64,000 nucleotides of DNA from Vibrio bathopelagicus (GTDB lineage Bacteria > Pseudomonadota > Gammaproteobacteria > Enterobacterales > Vibrionaceae). The stretch is from positions 3,286,001 through 3,350,000 of the forward strand of contig NZ_CP062500.1 in NCBI RefSeq assembly GCF_014879975.1, read 5' to 3'. How positions within the stretch are numbered: position 1 is the stretch's first letter; every line of letters begins with the position of its first letter. This document shows positions 19,481-29,251 of this stretch, one piece after another. Under the pieces are notes generated by a model, which did not search any database, was not told where the DNA came from, and was given only the letters and a program-made list of their open reading frames with translations. The position numbers were made by a program, and so were the translations under genes.

Positions 19481-19513
19481 CAAAACGTCATTCTGGTTGA
19501 TTACTTTTCATAC

Positions 19514-19529
19514 CGTGATCATGTGCACA
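19514..19529 (+). promoter_or_regulatory. Candidate CRP operator upstream of crp
   Basis: CGTGA-N6-GCACA matches the TGTGA-N6-TCACA CRP consensus at 8 of 10 positions. It lies about 190 bases before crp, a placement compatible with autoregulation as known in E. coli. It is a prediction from motif only. Confidence 0.5.
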
Positions 19530-19721
19530 ATTTTGCGTAAAAAATCGTAGCTTGGTCACGATTAAAATCAAGAAATAGTACCTGAAAAAGGATACTATTC
19601 TTAAACGAAACACAAGATAGCTTGCAGCACTCAACGAGTGCTCTTATCCTAACTGAGTCAATTCAGGCTTAGCTAAAATACGGAAAGCGGCAAGCATACC
19701 CTGCAGAGGAAGTGAGATATT

Positions 19722-20354
19722 ATGGTTCTAGGTAAACCTCAAACCGATCCAACATTAGAGTGGTTCCTTTCACACTGTCATATTCATAAGTACCCTTCAA
19801 AAAGTACTTTGATTCATGCTGGTGAAAAGGCAGAAACCTTGTACTACATCGTTAAAGGTTCTGTGGCTGTTCTTATCAAAGACGAAGAAGGTAAGGAAAT
19901 GATTCTTTCTTACCTAAACCAAGGCGACTTCATCGGTGAACTTGGACTTTTCGAAGAAGACCAAGAACGTACTGCGTGGGTTCGTGCTAAATCTCCTTGT
20001 GAAGTAGCTGAAATTTCTTTCAAGAAATTCCGTCAACTTATCCAAGTGAACCCAGATATCCTGATGCGCCTTTCAGCGCAAATGGCAAACCGTCTACAAG
20101 TAACTAGCCAAAAGGTTGGTGACTTAGCGTTCCTTGACGTAACCGGTCGTATCGCTCAAACGCTACTTAACCTAGCGAAACAGCCAGATGCAATGACTCA
20201 CCCTGACGGCATGCAAATCAAGATCACTCGTCAAGAGATTGGCCAGATCGTTGGTTGTTCTCGTGAGACAGTAGGTCGTATCTTGAAGATGCTTGAAGAG
20301 CAGAACCTAATTTCTGCACACGGTAAGACTATCGTGGTATACGGCACTCGTTAA
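19722..20354 (+). CDS. crp: cAMP receptor protein (CRP)
   Basis: CRP is the global cAMP-dependent transcription regulator. The 210-residue protein is nearly identical in pattern to E. coli CRP. It starts [27 protein letters not shown], has the cAMP pocket [18 protein letters not shown] (about 72-89), and has the DNA-recognition helix in [14 protein letters not shown] near 179-192. In vibrios it also connects to quorum sensing, competence and chitin use. A strong terminator follows. Confidence 0.99.
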   Translation: MVLGKPQTDPTLEWFLSHCHIHKYPSKSTLIHAGEKAETLYYIVKGSVAVLIKDEEGKEMILSYLNQGDFIGELGLFEEDQERTAWVRAKSPCEVAEISFKKFRQLIQVNPDILMRLSAQMANRLQVTSQKVGDLAFLDVTGRIAQTLLNLAKQPDAMTHPDGMQIKITRQEIGQIVGCSRETVGRILKMLEEQNLISAHGKTIVVYGTR

Positions 20355-20380
20355 TCTCGATTGACTGAGCCAAAAATTTG

Positions 20381-20415
20381 AAAGCCACCAAATGCGAATT
20401 TGGTGGCTTTTTTGT
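20381..20415 (+). terminator. Terminator of crp
   Basis: A perfect 13-bp stem (AAAGCCACCAAAT with its complement) closes a GCGA loop and runs into a U tract interrupted by one G. It starts 27 bases after the crp stop. Confidence 0.93.
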
Positions 20416-20427
20416 TTTCTAAAGATC

Positions 20428-20500
20428 AGATGCGGGAACCGATATTAGAGATCGGACTTCGCTCTTCTAAAGTATCTCGAAGCGAAGCTTACCCGCATCT
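20428..20500. repeat. Dyad-rich intergenic element (outer 9-bp arms, two inner stems)
   Basis: AGATGCGGG (20428-20436) and CCCGCATCT (20492-20500) are exact complements. Inside them are CCGAT/ATCGG (20439-20455) and CTTCGCT/AGCGAAG (20457-20487), so the element can fold into a three-way junction. It resembles short repeats scattered between genes in splendidus-clade vibrios; that resemblance is from memory. It lies in the convergent crp-DUF1338 gap. Confidence 0.6.
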
Positions 20501-20530
20501 CTAGGGCAAAGCCCATACTCGTATCTTTCT

Positions 20531-21322
20531 TTAACCGTTGGTGCTTTCAAAGATCTTGTCAGCCGATGCTGCGACAAATCCTGTATAAAGCTCACCATTA
20601 GCCATCGCATAACGCTTAGCGAACTCATAGAAGCCACCAGGAATCATCTCATTGCCTTCAACAAATGAAACTGGGACTTTGTCTGCCATTGTTGATGATT
20701 GCTCTAATAAGACCTCTGGAGAGCCTTTAACCTCACCACCAGACGCATTGATAGTGAAGCCTGATTCACTCAGATAATCATTCACTGCCTGCACTTCATC
20801 AAAAGTATCAAGTTGGTTCACACTCACCGTAAAGTGGTTTGCACCGTAGCCATGAGCTGCGAGCCAAGAAGCGTATTCACTCTCTTTTGCTAGTACTTGG
20901 AAATCCGCGAAACTCAGATCCCAAAGGCGACCACCAAACAAGAACTCATGACCTTGAAGCTTGCTTGCGTCTACTTGCTCAACCAACTTAGCAACGATCT
21001 GTTGTAAGTCATTTGAACACTCTTCTACCTTCAACTCACTAATGAACACTTTCGGTTGGTTTGGGTCTGGGTGCTCGTAGTGCTTAGCCACTAGCTTCTT
21101 GCTCTCAAACAAGTAATCGCCACACGCCTTGTAACCCAATTCAAGGAAAGGCTTGGCCAGTGTTTCAATACCTAGCGGTGCTACATTGAAAGTACGCAGT
21201 GCAATGTGATCATTAATCAGAGCTTCGTCTTCTTTCAGCAAGTGATGTACTTTCTCAGCCGATGGACAAAGCCTGTGAATGTAATCGTCCCATAGTGATT
21301 TAAAGAGTAGATCGGGCGTCAT
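20531..21322 (-). CDS. DUF1338 family protein (2-oxoadipate dioxygenase-like fold)
   Basis: A 263-residue protein of the DUF1338 family. The longer relatives HglS and YdcJ are Fe(II) 2-oxoadipate dioxygenase/decarboxylases that make 2-hydroxyglutarate. The likely metal and substrate residues are present: His39 and Arg43 in DHIALRTF, His163 in ANHFTVSV and Glu233 in FYEFAKRY. This is the short form, and its substrate is not established. It lies downstream of astD in the same direction, with a 258-base gap containing a terminator-like hairpin. A catabolic role is inferred. Confidence 0.85.
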   Translation of the reverse strand: MTPDLLFKSLWDDYIHRLCPSAEKVHHLLKEDEALINDHIALRTFNVAPLGIETLAKPFLELGYKACGDYLFESKKLVAKHYEHPDPNQPKVFISELKVEECSNDLQQIVAKLVEQVDASKLQGHEFLFGGRLWDLSFADFQVLAKESEYASWLAAHGYGANHFTVSVNQLDTFDEVQAVNDYLSESGFTINASGGEVKGSPEVLLEQSSTMADKVPVSFVEGNEMIPGGFYEFAKRYAMANGELYTGFVAASADKIFESTNG

Positions 21323-21469
21323 GGTGACTCCTTGTCAGAGGTTCTAGCAAGCTAGTAATTTGGATTAGAAAGGGAGAGGCTGGACATAGAGTCAGCAGCC
21401 ATCAGCCTGTGACATACTTGTTCTATTATTATTTACCGCCCAATCGAGGTGTCGGACGTGGGTGAAAAT

Positions 21470-21492
21470 AGGAAGCGATAACACTGCTTCCT
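21470..21492 (-). terminator. Terminator-like hairpin between astD and the DUF1338 gene
   Basis: AGGAAGC and GCTTCCT pair around a nine-base loop. On the minus strand the stem is followed by ATTTTC, a short U tract. It may end the ast transcript or only attenuate it. Nearby, 21521-21580 holds two imperfect 30-base direct repeats that both begin ATTCATGAAC. Confidence 0.55.
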
Positions 21493-21580
21493 TATTACAC
21501 AATTAACCAATGAAGCTGTTATTCATGAACCTAGAGCTCATAAGCCTATGATTCATGAACTTATAGCTTAAGAGCTTAAA

Positions 21581-23038
21581 CTAAAGCTCAATACCTGGGC
21601 TAAATGTCGCTGGCAGTTGAGTTTCACCACCTTCCATTGACGCCATTGGGTAAGCACAGTAATCAGCCGCATAGTAAGCACTTGGGCGTAGGTTACCTGA
21701 AGCACCCGGGCCACCAAATGGTGCATCACCACTTGCGCCTGTTAACTGGCGGTTACGGTTAACAATACCCGCACGGATATGGTCAACGAAGTATTCCCAC
21801 TCTGAATCGTCTGTTGAAACTAGGCCTGCAGACAAACCAAAGCGTGTGTCATTAGCCAGTTCCACTGCTTGCTCTAGCGATTGGTAACGAACCACTTGCA
21901 GCAATGGGCCGAAGTACTCTTCATCTGGCAATTCAACAATGTTAGTTGCATCGATAATACCCGGAGAAACAAATGCCGCTTCGCCCGCTTTTGCTTCTAC
22001 TAGGCTTACACCACCTAACGATTGCAGATTAGCTTGCGCGTCCAGAATGAACTTAGCCGCCGCCTCAGAGATTTGTGGACCCATGAAGGGTGCTGGCTCA
22101 GCGAATGGCTGATCGACACGAATCTTCAAGGTAGCCGAAACTAACTTATCAAGCAGTTGATCACCCTTATCTCCAACGGGAACATACAAGCGACGTGCAC
22201 ATGTACAACGTTGACCCGCACTGATGAAAGCCGATTGGATAATGGTATAAACCGTCGCGTCAGCATCACCAAATTGATCACTGATCACCATTGGATTGTT
22301 ACCGCCCATCTCTAGCGCTAGCATCTTGCCCGGTTGACCAGCAAATTGACGGTGAAGGATATGACCAGTATTAGCACTACCTGTGAATAGTACGCCATCA
22401 AGGCCTTTAGCATCAGCCAGTGCGATGCCTGTCTCTTTGGCACCTTGTACTAGGTTAATCACGCCAGCAGGAAGGCCAGCTTCTTGCCATAGTTTCATCG
22501 CAAACTCACCCGTCCAAGGCGTCTGCTCTGACGGCTTAAATACCACGGTATTACCCGATAGCAGAGCTGGGACAATATGACCGTTAGGTAGGTGACCTGG
22601 GAAGTTATAAGGGCCAAATACCGCCATAACGCCTAATGGACGATGACGCAGTACGATTTGGTTGCCCGCCGCTTCACGCGAAGCCTCACCAGTACGTTCG
22701 TGGTAAGCACGAATAGAGATAGCGATTTTACCCGCCATTGCGCCCGCTTCAGTGCGAGTTTCCCAAATCGGTTTACCCGTCTCTTTTGCAATAATCTGTG
22801 CAATCTCTTCGCTGTTCTCTTTTACCTTCTCAGCAAAGTTCAACACGATCGCTTCACGCTCTGCAAAGCTCAGTTTTTTCCAAACTAAGAACGCGTCACG
22901 AGCCGCTGCTACTGCAGATTCAACCTGCGCTGGTGTTGCACTATCGCCTTGCCACACCACTTCATTGTTGTATGGGCTTACTGATGTCATGGCGTCGCCT
23001 TGACCTGCCACCCACTGCCCTGCTATCCACTGAGTCAT
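21581..23038 (-). CDS. astD: N-succinylglutamate 5-semialdehyde dehydrogenase
   Basis: AstD oxidises succinylglutamate semialdehyde to succinylglutamate with NAD, the fourth step of the arginine succinyltransferase (AST) pathway. The 485-residue protein is a standard aldehyde dehydrogenase. It has the [18 protein letters not shown] nucleotide-site motif, the general-base Glu in LEMGGNNP and the catalytic Cys in [17 protein letters not shown] lies upstream of the start. It is 39 bases after astA, so it is co-transcribed with it. Confidence 0.97.
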   Translation of the reverse strand: MTQWIAGQWVAGQGDAMTSVSPYNNEVVWQGDSATPAQVESAVAAARDAFLVWKKLSFAEREAIVLNFAEKVKENSEEIAQIIAKETGKPIWETRTEAGAMAGKIAISIRAYHERTGEASREAAGNQIVLRHRPLGVMAVFGPYNFPGHLPNGHIVPALLSGNTVVFKPSEQTPWTGEFAMKLWQEAGLPAGVINLVQGAKETGIALADAKGLDGVLFTGSANTGHILHRQFAGQPGKMLALEMGGNNPMVISDQFGDADATVYTIIQSAFISAGQRCTCARRLYVPVGDKGDQLLDKLVSATLKIRVDQPFAEPAPFMGPQISEAAAKFILDAQANLQSLGGVSLVEAKAGEAAFVSPGIIDATNIVELPDEEYFGPLLQVVRYQSLEQAVELANDTRFGLSAGLVSTDDSEWEYFVDHIRAGIVNRNRQLTGASGDAPFGGPGASGNLRPSAYYAADYCAYPMASMEGGETQLPATFSPGIEL

Positions 23039-23077
23039 ACTTCTATCCTTAAAATCTTCGACAGATAATCGCCGCTC

Positions 23078-24097
23078 TTACTGAGCCAACATGCGAACGA
23101 ATTCGCCTTCTTTTACTTCAAGAGCGCTTGCTACTTCAGATGATAAAATCACTGTGTCGCTTGCTTGGTCATACGCACCTTTCGCGGCTACTGCGCGGAA
23201 GTTCTCAAACGAGGTATTACCAATTAGGAAGTCTTTAGAGCTGGAGTGCTCTGCAATTTGAACCTGTGCTCGAATCGCATGACGCACTGATTCAATGTTT
23301 CTTAAATCACACTCAACCGTCGGGCCTGCATCAAAGATGTCGACATAACCACGGTTAGTAAAACCTTCACGTTCCAGCAACTTAAGTGCAGGACGTGTAT
23401 TATCATGTACCTCTCCAATCACCGCCTGAGCCTCTTTGCTCAGTAGGTTCACGTAGATAGGCAGCTTCGGCATTAGGTCAGCAATGAAGCCTTTCTTACC
23501 AATACCAGTTAGGTAATCTGCAAGCGTGAAATCAATTGAGAAGAAGTGCTCTTGCAGCCATTGCCAGAAAGGAGAATTACCTTCCGCATCGGATACACCA
23601 CGCATCTCAGCAAAAATCGTTTTAGAGAAACGCTCTGGGTGCTCAGACATGATCAGGAAGCGACACTTAGACATCAAACGACCATTCAATCCACCACGGA
23701 AAGCTGGGCGCAAGAACAGTGTGCAGATCTCACTGCATCCTGTGTAGTTATTGCCGAAAGTCAGTAGCTTCACGACGTTATTCACGCCAAGCTTTTGCGA
23801 TGAGTGAACCACTTTGCTGATGTGGTAAGAGTAAAACGGAACATCCCAGCCAATTGAGGCTTCGATGCCTGTCGTACCGGCGACTTCTCCCGTTTCAGTG
23901 TCGAAGCCAACCATTAGGTAGCCTTCATCACCGGGTTCAGTCACGTCTTGTTTAGCAAAGCTGTATTCAGAATGAGTAATTCGGTTGGTTAACAGTTCTT
24001 CGTTAACCGGAAGAGATGTGAATCCGTGACCAGATTCAACCGCGCAGGTATGCAGCGCATCGTAATCAGATAATTTTATTGGGCGAACAACTAGCAT
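23078..24097 (-). CDS. astA: Arginine N-succinyltransferase
   Basis: AstA transfers succinyl from succinyl-CoA to arginine, the first step of the AST catabolic pathway. The chosen ATG gives a 339-residue protein starting MLVVRPIKLSDYDALHTCAVESG. It has a GGAGGGA site 7 bases upstream. A longer frame adding 19 residues would begin inside the preceding hairpin and is rejected. The GHGFTSLP and GLNGRLMSKCRFL segments are typical. It is second in the argD/astC-astA-astD run. Confidence 0.96.
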   Translation of the reverse strand: MLVVRPIKLSDYDALHTCAVESGHGFTSLPVNEELLTNRITHSEYSFAKQDVTEPGDEGYLMVGFDTETGEVAGTTGIEASIGWDVPFYSYHISKVVHSSQKLGVNNVVKLLTFGNNYTGCSEICTLFLRPAFRGGLNGRLMSKCRFLIMSEHPERFSKTIFAEMRGVSDAEGNSPFWQWLQEHFFSIDFTLADYLTGIGKKGFIADLMPKLPIYVNLLSKEAQAVIGEVHDNTRPALKLLEREGFTNRGYVDIFDAGPTVECDLRNIESVRHAIRAQVQIAEHSSSKDFLIGNTSFENFRAVAAKGAYDQASDTVILSSEVASALEVKEGEFVRMLAQ

Positions 24098-24116
24098 CAA
24101 TATTCCCTCCAGATGC

Positions 24117-24147
24117 AAAACAGGCCCAAAACCAGAAGCTTGGGCCT
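24117..24147 (-). terminator. Hairpin with short U tract between argD/astC and astA
   Basis: AGGCCCAA and TTGGGCCT (24122-24147) form an eight-pair stem around a ten-base loop. GUUUU follows on the minus strand. It lies between co-oriented genes of one pathway, so it may act as a partial terminator lowering astA-astD output relative to the aminotransferase. Confidence 0.6.
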
Positions 24148-24203
24148 TTAGCATACGTCATGGGATCGCTCTAATGGCGATCATTCCTATGACGCCGCTC
24201 AGG

Positions 24204-25415
24204 CTAAACTAGCGTAGCGATTGCTTTGTCTAGTTTTGATAAACCTTCTTCAATTTCTTGTGTAGTGATAACCAGTGATGGCGTGAAACGAACCACGTTT
24301 GTGCCCGCAACCAGTACCATCAAGCCTTGCTCGCCTGCTGCTACTAATACATCACGAGCACGACCTTGCCATGCTTCATTAAGCGCAGCACCTAGCAATA
24401 GGCCTTTACCGCGAACTTCACTGAATATTTGGTATTTGTCGTTAATCTTAGCTAAACCATCACGGAACATTGCTTCACGCTCTTTCACGCCAGCCAAAGT
24501 TTCAGGCTGGCTAACCACGTCAACAACCGCTTCAGCAACGGCACATGCCAGTGGGTTACCACCGTAAGTAGAACCGTGCGTACCCACTTTTAGATGTGTC
24601 GCGAGTTTAGATGTTGTTAGCATTGCGCCGATAGGGAAACCACCACCTAGTGATTTCGCAGTGGTTAGGATGTCAGGTGTAACACCTAGGCCTTGGTAAG
24701 CGTAAAAGTTACCCGTACGGCCATTACCTGTTTGCACTTCATCAAAGATAAGCAATGCATTGTGTTTGTCGCACAATTCACGAACTGTGTTCACGAATTC
24801 AGATGTTGGAGAGATGATACCGCCCTCACCTTGCAGAGGTTCCATCATGATTGCACAAGTGCGATCAGAGATGTGCGCTTCTAGCGCTGCAATATCGTTA
24901 TAAGGCAGGTGCGTAACATCACCTGGTTTAGGACCGAAGCCATCAGAGTAAGCCTCTTGTCCACCAACGGTTACGGTAAAGAAAGTACGACCGTGGAAAC
25001 CTTGTTTGAATGCAATGATTTCAGATTTCTCAGGACCGTGAACATCCACCGCCCAACGACGAGCTAGCTTCAATGCTGCTTCGTTCGCTTCTGCACCTGA
25101 GTTGGCAAAGAATACTTTTTCTGCAAAACATACTTCTGTTAGCTTCTTCGCTAGACGCAATGCAGGTTCATTGGTCATTACATTACTTAAATGCCAAATC
25201 TTGTTTGCTTGCTCAGTAACTGCGTTAACCATTGCTGGGTGACAGTGACCCAAACAGCTCACAGCGATACCACCAGCAAAGTCGATATACTCTCGGCCTT
25301 GTTGGTCCCAAACGCGTGCGCCTTCCCCTTTTACTGGGATCATTTCCATTGGGTTATAACAAGGCACCATCACCTCATTAAACAGACTACGTTCTACTTT
25401 TTTTTCCACTGTCAT
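24204..25415 (-). CDS. argD: Acetylornithine/succinylornithine aminotransferase (ArgD/AstC)
   Basis: A 403-residue class-III PLP aminotransferase. Such enzymes convert N-acetylglutamate semialdehyde to acetylornithine in biosynthesis (ArgD), and succinylornithine to its semialdehyde in catabolism (AstC). The PLP lysine is in [14 protein letters not shown], with [12 protein letters not shown] and [17 protein letters not shown] also present. AAGGAA precedes the ATG. The gene heads the astA-astD run, and no other argD is in the window, so it probably serves both pathways, as proposed for vibrios. A single-function AstC is the alternative. Confidence 0.93.
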   Translation of the reverse strand: MTVEKKVERSLFNEVMVPCYNPMEMIPVKGEGARVWDQQGREYIDFAGGIAVSCLGHCHPAMVNAVTEQANKIWHLSNVMTNEPALRLAKKLTEVCFAEKVFFANSGAEANEAALKLARRWAVDVHGPEKSEIIAFKQGFHGRTFFTVTVGGQEAYSDGFGPKPGDVTHLPYNDIAALEAHISDRTCAIMMEPLQGEGGIISPTSEFVNTVRELCDKHNALLIFDEVQTGNGRTGNFYAYQGLGVTPDILTTAKSLGGGFPIGAMLTTSKLATHLKVGTHGSTYGGNPLACAVAEAVVDVVSQPETLAGVKEREAMFRDGLAKINDKYQIFSEVRGKGLLLGAALNEAWQGRARDVLVAAGEQGLMVLVAGTNVVRFTPSLVITTQEIEEGLSKLDKAIATLV

Positions 25416-25511
25416 CGTACATTCCTTTTCGATACCGCAAGCTTCGCAAATAAGCGTACTGGTTCATAAGTGAGACAAAGATATTTTCTCTCGCCATAAT
25501 CCCGCTGCAGC

Positions 25512-25541
25512 ATTATATTTACATTTAATTAACGCTTTCAA
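25512..25541 (-). promoter_or_regulatory. Candidate promoter of argD/astC
   Basis: On the minus strand TTGAAA (25536-25541) and TATAAT (25512-25517) are 18 bases apart, giving a leader of about 90 nt. No convincing sigma-54 -24/-12 pair was found, although the E. coli ast operon uses sigma-54. Confidence 0.5.
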
Positions 25542-25591
25542 TAGTAGATTATTCTTTAGCCATCCCTAACAACCAGCTAAACGTCACTACC

Positions 25592-25609
25592 TATGACTAT
25601 TTATGCATC
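25592..25609 (-). promoter_or_regulatory. Candidate ArgR box upstream of argD/astC
   Basis: The minus strand reads TGCAT-AAAT-AGTCA, matching 8 of 10 fixed positions of the TGAAT-N4-ATTCA arginine box. It lies some 50 bases upstream of the predicted -35. No strong second box is seen 21 bases away, so confidence is limited. Confidence 0.4.
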
Positions 25610-25880
25610 AATTAATCTGTTTTATGAAGCTTTTTTTACTTAAACGCATAACCAGTAACAGCAAAGCCTTACTGGCATTGCTGTATATAGGGTTCGAGAC
25701 GAAATAAGGCGAATAATTTTGCATAGGCTAAAAACTTAGCCTGAAGAGAGAGAAATGTTATAAAAAGTGATCGGCGTCAGAGGAGTAAGAGACGCGTAGC
25801 GCCCGAATTTAAACGCTTAACGAATAGGCTAACAGGTTTAACTGGCTTATTTAGACGCAGAAAGAGTCAAATTTAAACAC

Positions 25881-26459
25881 TCAACGCGCTAAGAAGTTAG
25901 CGAGAAGCTGGTGTCCTTGCTCTGTTTTAATCGACTCAGGGTGAAATTGTACGGCATCAATCGGCAAGGTTTTGTGTTGATAACCCATGATCTCATCCAT
26001 GCTGCCATCTTCAAATTCTGTCCAAGACGTCAGTTCAAAGCAGTCAGGTAACGTGCCATTTTTCACCACTAGAGAATGGTAACGTGTCACGGTTAAAGGG
26101 TTATTAAGCCCTTGAAAAACGCTCTTGCCATTGTGGCGTATTGGAGAGGTTTTACCGTGCATCACTTGTCTGGCTCGCACCACTTCACCACCAAAGACTT
26201 GAGCAATGGCTTGATGACCAAGACACACACCTAAGATCGGCAGTTTACCAGCGAAGTGTTCAATGACTTGCAGAGAGACTCCCGCATCATCAGGCGTACA
26301 AGGGCCCGGCGAGATAACAAGGTGGCTAGGATTTAGCGATTCAATGCCCGCAATATCAATCTCATCGTTGCGAACAACTTTCACAGTGACCCCTAACTCA
26401 CAGAAATACTGATACAAGTTATAGGTAAAAGAGTCGTAGTTATCGATGATAAGTAACAT
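25881..26459 (-). CDS. pabA: Aminodeoxychorismate/anthranilate synthase glutamine amidotransferase
   Basis: A class-I glutamine amidotransferase that supplies ammonia for p-aminobenzoate (with PabB), and in some bacteria for anthranilate. The chosen ATG gives 192 residues starting [19 protein letters not shown], the universal PabA/TrpG start; a 20-residue longer frame is rejected. The triad Cys is in [11 protein letters not shown], and His and Glu are in FHPESIKTE. It lies beside argD as in enterics (pabA-argD), supporting pabA over trpG. Confidence 0.93.
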   Translation of the reverse strand: MLLIIDNYDSFTYNLYQYFCELGVTVKVVRNDEIDIAGIESLNPSHLVISPGPCTPDDAGVSLQVIEHFAGKLPILGVCLGHQAIAQVFGGEVVRARQVMHGKTSPIRHNGKSVFQGLNNPLTVTRYHSLVVKNGTLPDCFELTSWTEFEDGSMDEIMGYQHKTLPIDAVQFHPESIKTEQGHQLLANFLAR

Positions 26460-26647
26460 GGGTCGAAATCGTTTGCTAAATACTAAATGATTGGGAGATA
26501 TAGGGGCGGTATTGTGCAATACCCATGGCGAAAGGCAAGTGGAAACTGCATTTCGCCAATAATTAAGGCCAACCTGAGTTGACCTTAATTGTTTACAGAT
26601 AACTTTCAGTTACCTGAATCAGGTTGCTTGCATGATTAACGATGTCG

Positions 26648-29242
26648 CTACTTGCGACGACGCCACATTGCTAAGCCAAACAATGACATCAGTGCACCGA
26701 AGCCAAATGAACCACCCACTCGCAGTTCAAGAACAGCAGGATCATGATCCGACGAACGGAAGTGATCTTGGTACTTAGGTAGGTCACCTTTGAACTCTTC
26801 GTTATAGTCAAACAACGTCGACTCACCACCATTGATATGCCAATCAGTAGCATCCACAACCATGTCTTTCAGGCTGTCACTGATCAACAAATGATCCAAG
26901 GCACCGACTTCATCATTGTATGAGTAGCTCCAGCTGTCTGGGTGCTTTTGAGCCACAGCATTAATGTAGCCGTAGTTCTTAGTGATCACAGCACCACTGT
27001 CACCAAACTGCTCAACGCCGTCAATGTAAGTGTTACGCGCCGCTTTAATTTGCTTACCGTATTTCTCTTCAGAGTAATCCGTCAGTACCAACATTGGGTC
27101 TTCCATGCCGTACGAGTTCATATCACCCAGAATCACTTTATGGCCTTTGATGCCATCTAGCGCTTCACCCAGCGCAACCGCGGCTGCCACGCGGAAGTTC
27201 TCACATGAACCTTGCTTGTCGGCATCAACGCCACCTTGGCCGCCCTGCTCAACAGGAGCTGCATCTTCCCAACACTTAGAACCTTTCGATTTAAAGTGGT
27301 TGATCGCTACAGTGAGCTTCTCTTTGGTGCCTTTAACTTTAAAGGTTGGCGCCAATGAGTCACGTTGGTAGTTTTTACCGTCTTCAATCACCTTACCAGA
27401 ATCGTCTAATACCTCTGGTGCTTGTTGGCTTGGCATCGCGATAACACGACTGTCTTTAAGCTTAACCACTTTCTTACGGTAGATAACACCCGTTGTAATG
27501 ACATCAGTACCAATCGAGTCCATCTCATCGGTTACGCCATCTTCATTTGAATCGACAGCCACAAAGGTATAGCGGTCTTTCTTACGCTCAATACGATCAT
27601 TCAGTTGGCTAACCAGCTGCTGAATGGCAGAACCTTCACCAAAGCCGTTGTTCTCAATTTCCATCAAACCAATGATGTCAGCATCTAAGCGAAGAATTGC
27701 GTTCACAATCTTCTCTTGCTGCATCTCAAACTCAGTCATGGTGTTCGCGCCACGGTTGTTACCATGTTGATTCGCATCACCACCAAATGGAGAATTGAAG
27801 TAGTTCAAGACATTGAAGGTCGCGATACGCAGATCGCCTTCATCCATATCAGGCTTGTCAGTACGTGGGTCATTACGGATAAAGTTCTCAGCCGAGATCT
27901 GGTTAGTTGTCACTAAGCGATACTCACCGTAGCTGTAGGTCAATACGCCTTCTAGGCCAACAATGGTGTCATCGATACGGATGTAGTCTTCCGTCGAGCC
28001 ATCTTGGTCAATATCGGTACGGCCAAAGTCTGGATAAAAAGGAACTTGTCCGTCACCCGCTTTTTGATCGGTTTCAACGAAAAGACGACGGTCTGCGTTA
28101 TCTTCCGTTTGTTGTTTCGCGTCTTCAGAACCTGCTGCGAAAAGCTGGTTCGGCTGCATGTTAATACGCTCATGCGCCAGTACCATATTATTACGACGAC
28201 CTGCGTAGTCATAACCAAAGGTACGAGTTACACGCATATCAAGCGCTTCTGTTGTTTTCACCAACATGCCTTCATAGCGTTCAAGCGTTGCAGCGAAGTT
28301 TTCATCACTGTCTAGAGCTTCAATCGCCGTTGCTTCAGGCGCTTGTTGTTCGCCCTGTTTTAGCCATTGGTTGTTTTCAACTTTAAGCTGAGTATGGCTG
28401 TAGTATTCTTGAACCTTACCTTTCACACACACTACATCGCCCGCAGCCAGTTCTGAGCTCGATTGATTCGTGTGGATAAATAGACCTTCAGAAGTACTTG
28501 AATTGAAGTCATCCTCAAGTGCTTGCAGATAGAAGCCTTTGGTTATGCCCGTTGTCACCGCACTCACAACACCTTTCACGAAGTACTCATCGTCAGTGAT
28601 GTACGGGTAGCCATCAATGAACGGTGATGTTGCGCCCTCTCCTTGGATCTCTTGAATGGTTGTGAATACTGGATCAGAGCCATCTTGTGTACAAGTGAAC
28701 GCTTCTGGCAGCTCAACACTGTCTAGTGAACCTAGGCCTTCAATGCTGTCTTTTGGTAGCGATACCCACTGTGAAGCATCAAATGTCACCGATGGTGTTT
28801 GTGTCGCACGAACCAAAGTAACATCTTTACCCCAGTCCACATCGCCCATCAAACCAACAACATCATGTACCGATCCATCTGAATTCAAGATAGCCAGCGG
28901 GTCGTCACCGTTATGATTAGCGATAGAAGCATTAATGATGTCAGCTTGAGCTTTAATCTCATCACTCGCGCTAGAATGTGCGACCACAAGTACTTCACCG
29001 GGTGCTAAAACGTGGCCATCTAAAGGTAAAGTGGCACCCCATGTTCCGTTGCCGTTCGCTGATTTAGCCAGTGAATAACCATCTAAATTAATGCTGCTAT
29101 CGCCGTTATTAGCAATCTCAACCGCTTTGTTGTAGCTGCCGCCTTCCACATATTGTGAAATAAACAAATCAGCGTGTGCACTTGCCGTTAGCAAGCTACC
29201 AATTGCCACTGCTAGCAATGAAGGTTTGTGTAAAAGAGCCAT
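26648..29242 (-). CDS. ExeM/NucH-family extracellular endonuclease with GlyGly-CTERM tail
   Basis: A secreted DNase of the ExeM/Xds type. From the ATG at 29242 (AGG 8-9 bases upstream; a GTG three codons earlier lacks a site) the protein is 864 residues. A signal peptide ends at SAHA. A lamin-tail domain follows (about 25-130), then an OB-fold nuclease-associated region (about 210-310). The endonuclease/exonuclease/phosphatase domain spans about 470-835, with LMEIENNGFG, NHFKSKG, GDMNSYG and SSDHDPAV. A GlyGly-CTERM anchor (GGSFGFGALMSLFGLAMWRRRK) ends it, implying type II secretion and rhombosortase processing. It probably degrades extracellular DNA for phosphate, nucleosides or biofilm release. 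Confidence 0.92.
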   Translation of the reverse strand: MALLHKPSLLAVAIGSLLTASAHADLFISQYVEGGSYNKAVEIANNGDSSINLDGYSLAKSANGNGTWGATLPLDGHVLAPGEVLVVAHSSASDEIKAQADIINASIANHNGDDPLAILNSDGSVHDVVGLMGDVDWGKDVTLVRATQTPSVTFDASQWVSLPKDSIEGLGSLDSVELPEAFTCTQDGSDPVFTTIQEIQGEGATSPFIDGYPYITDDEYFVKGVVSAVTTGITKGFYLQALEDDFNSSTSEGLFIHTNQSSSELAAGDVVCVKGKVQEYYSHTQLKVENNQWLKQGEQQAPEATAIEALDSDENFAATLERYEGMLVKTTEALDMRVTRTFGYDYAGRRNNMVLAHERINMQPNQLFAAGSEDAKQQTEDNADRRLFVETDQKAGDGQVPFYPDFGRTDIDQDGSTEDYIRIDDTIVGLEGVLTYSYGEYRLVTTNQISAENFIRNDPRTDKPDMDEGDLRIATFNVLNYFNSPFGGDANQHGNNRGANTMTEFEMQQEKIVNAILRLDADIIGLMEIENNGFGEGSAIQQLVSQLNDRIERKKDRYTFVAVDSNEDGVTDEMDSIGTDVITTGVIYRKKVVKLKDSRVIAMPSQQAPEVLDDSGKVIEDGKNYQRDSLAPTFKVKGTKEKLTVAINHFKSKGSKCWEDAAPVEQGGQGGVDADKQGSCENFRVAAAVALGEALDGIKGHKVILGDMNSYGMEDPMLVLTDYSEEKYGKQIKAARNTYIDGVEQFGDSGAVITKNYGYINAVAQKHPDSWSYSYNDEVGALDHLLISDSLKDMVVDATDWHINGGESTLFDYNEEFKGDLPKYQDHFRSSDHDPAVLELRVGGSFGFGALMSLFGLAMWRRRK

Positions 29243-29251
29243 CCGTTTCAC

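Larger units (their letters stand above)
25416..25880. other. 465-base gap pabA-argD
   Basis: No gene is seen. The left part holds the candidate argD/astC promoter and ArgR box. In the right part, AGGCTAA/TTAGCCT (25725-25742) forms a seven-pair hairpin lacking a U tract, possibly a weak end for pabA transcripts. The remainder is AT-rich sequence without recognisable signals. Confidence 0.6.
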
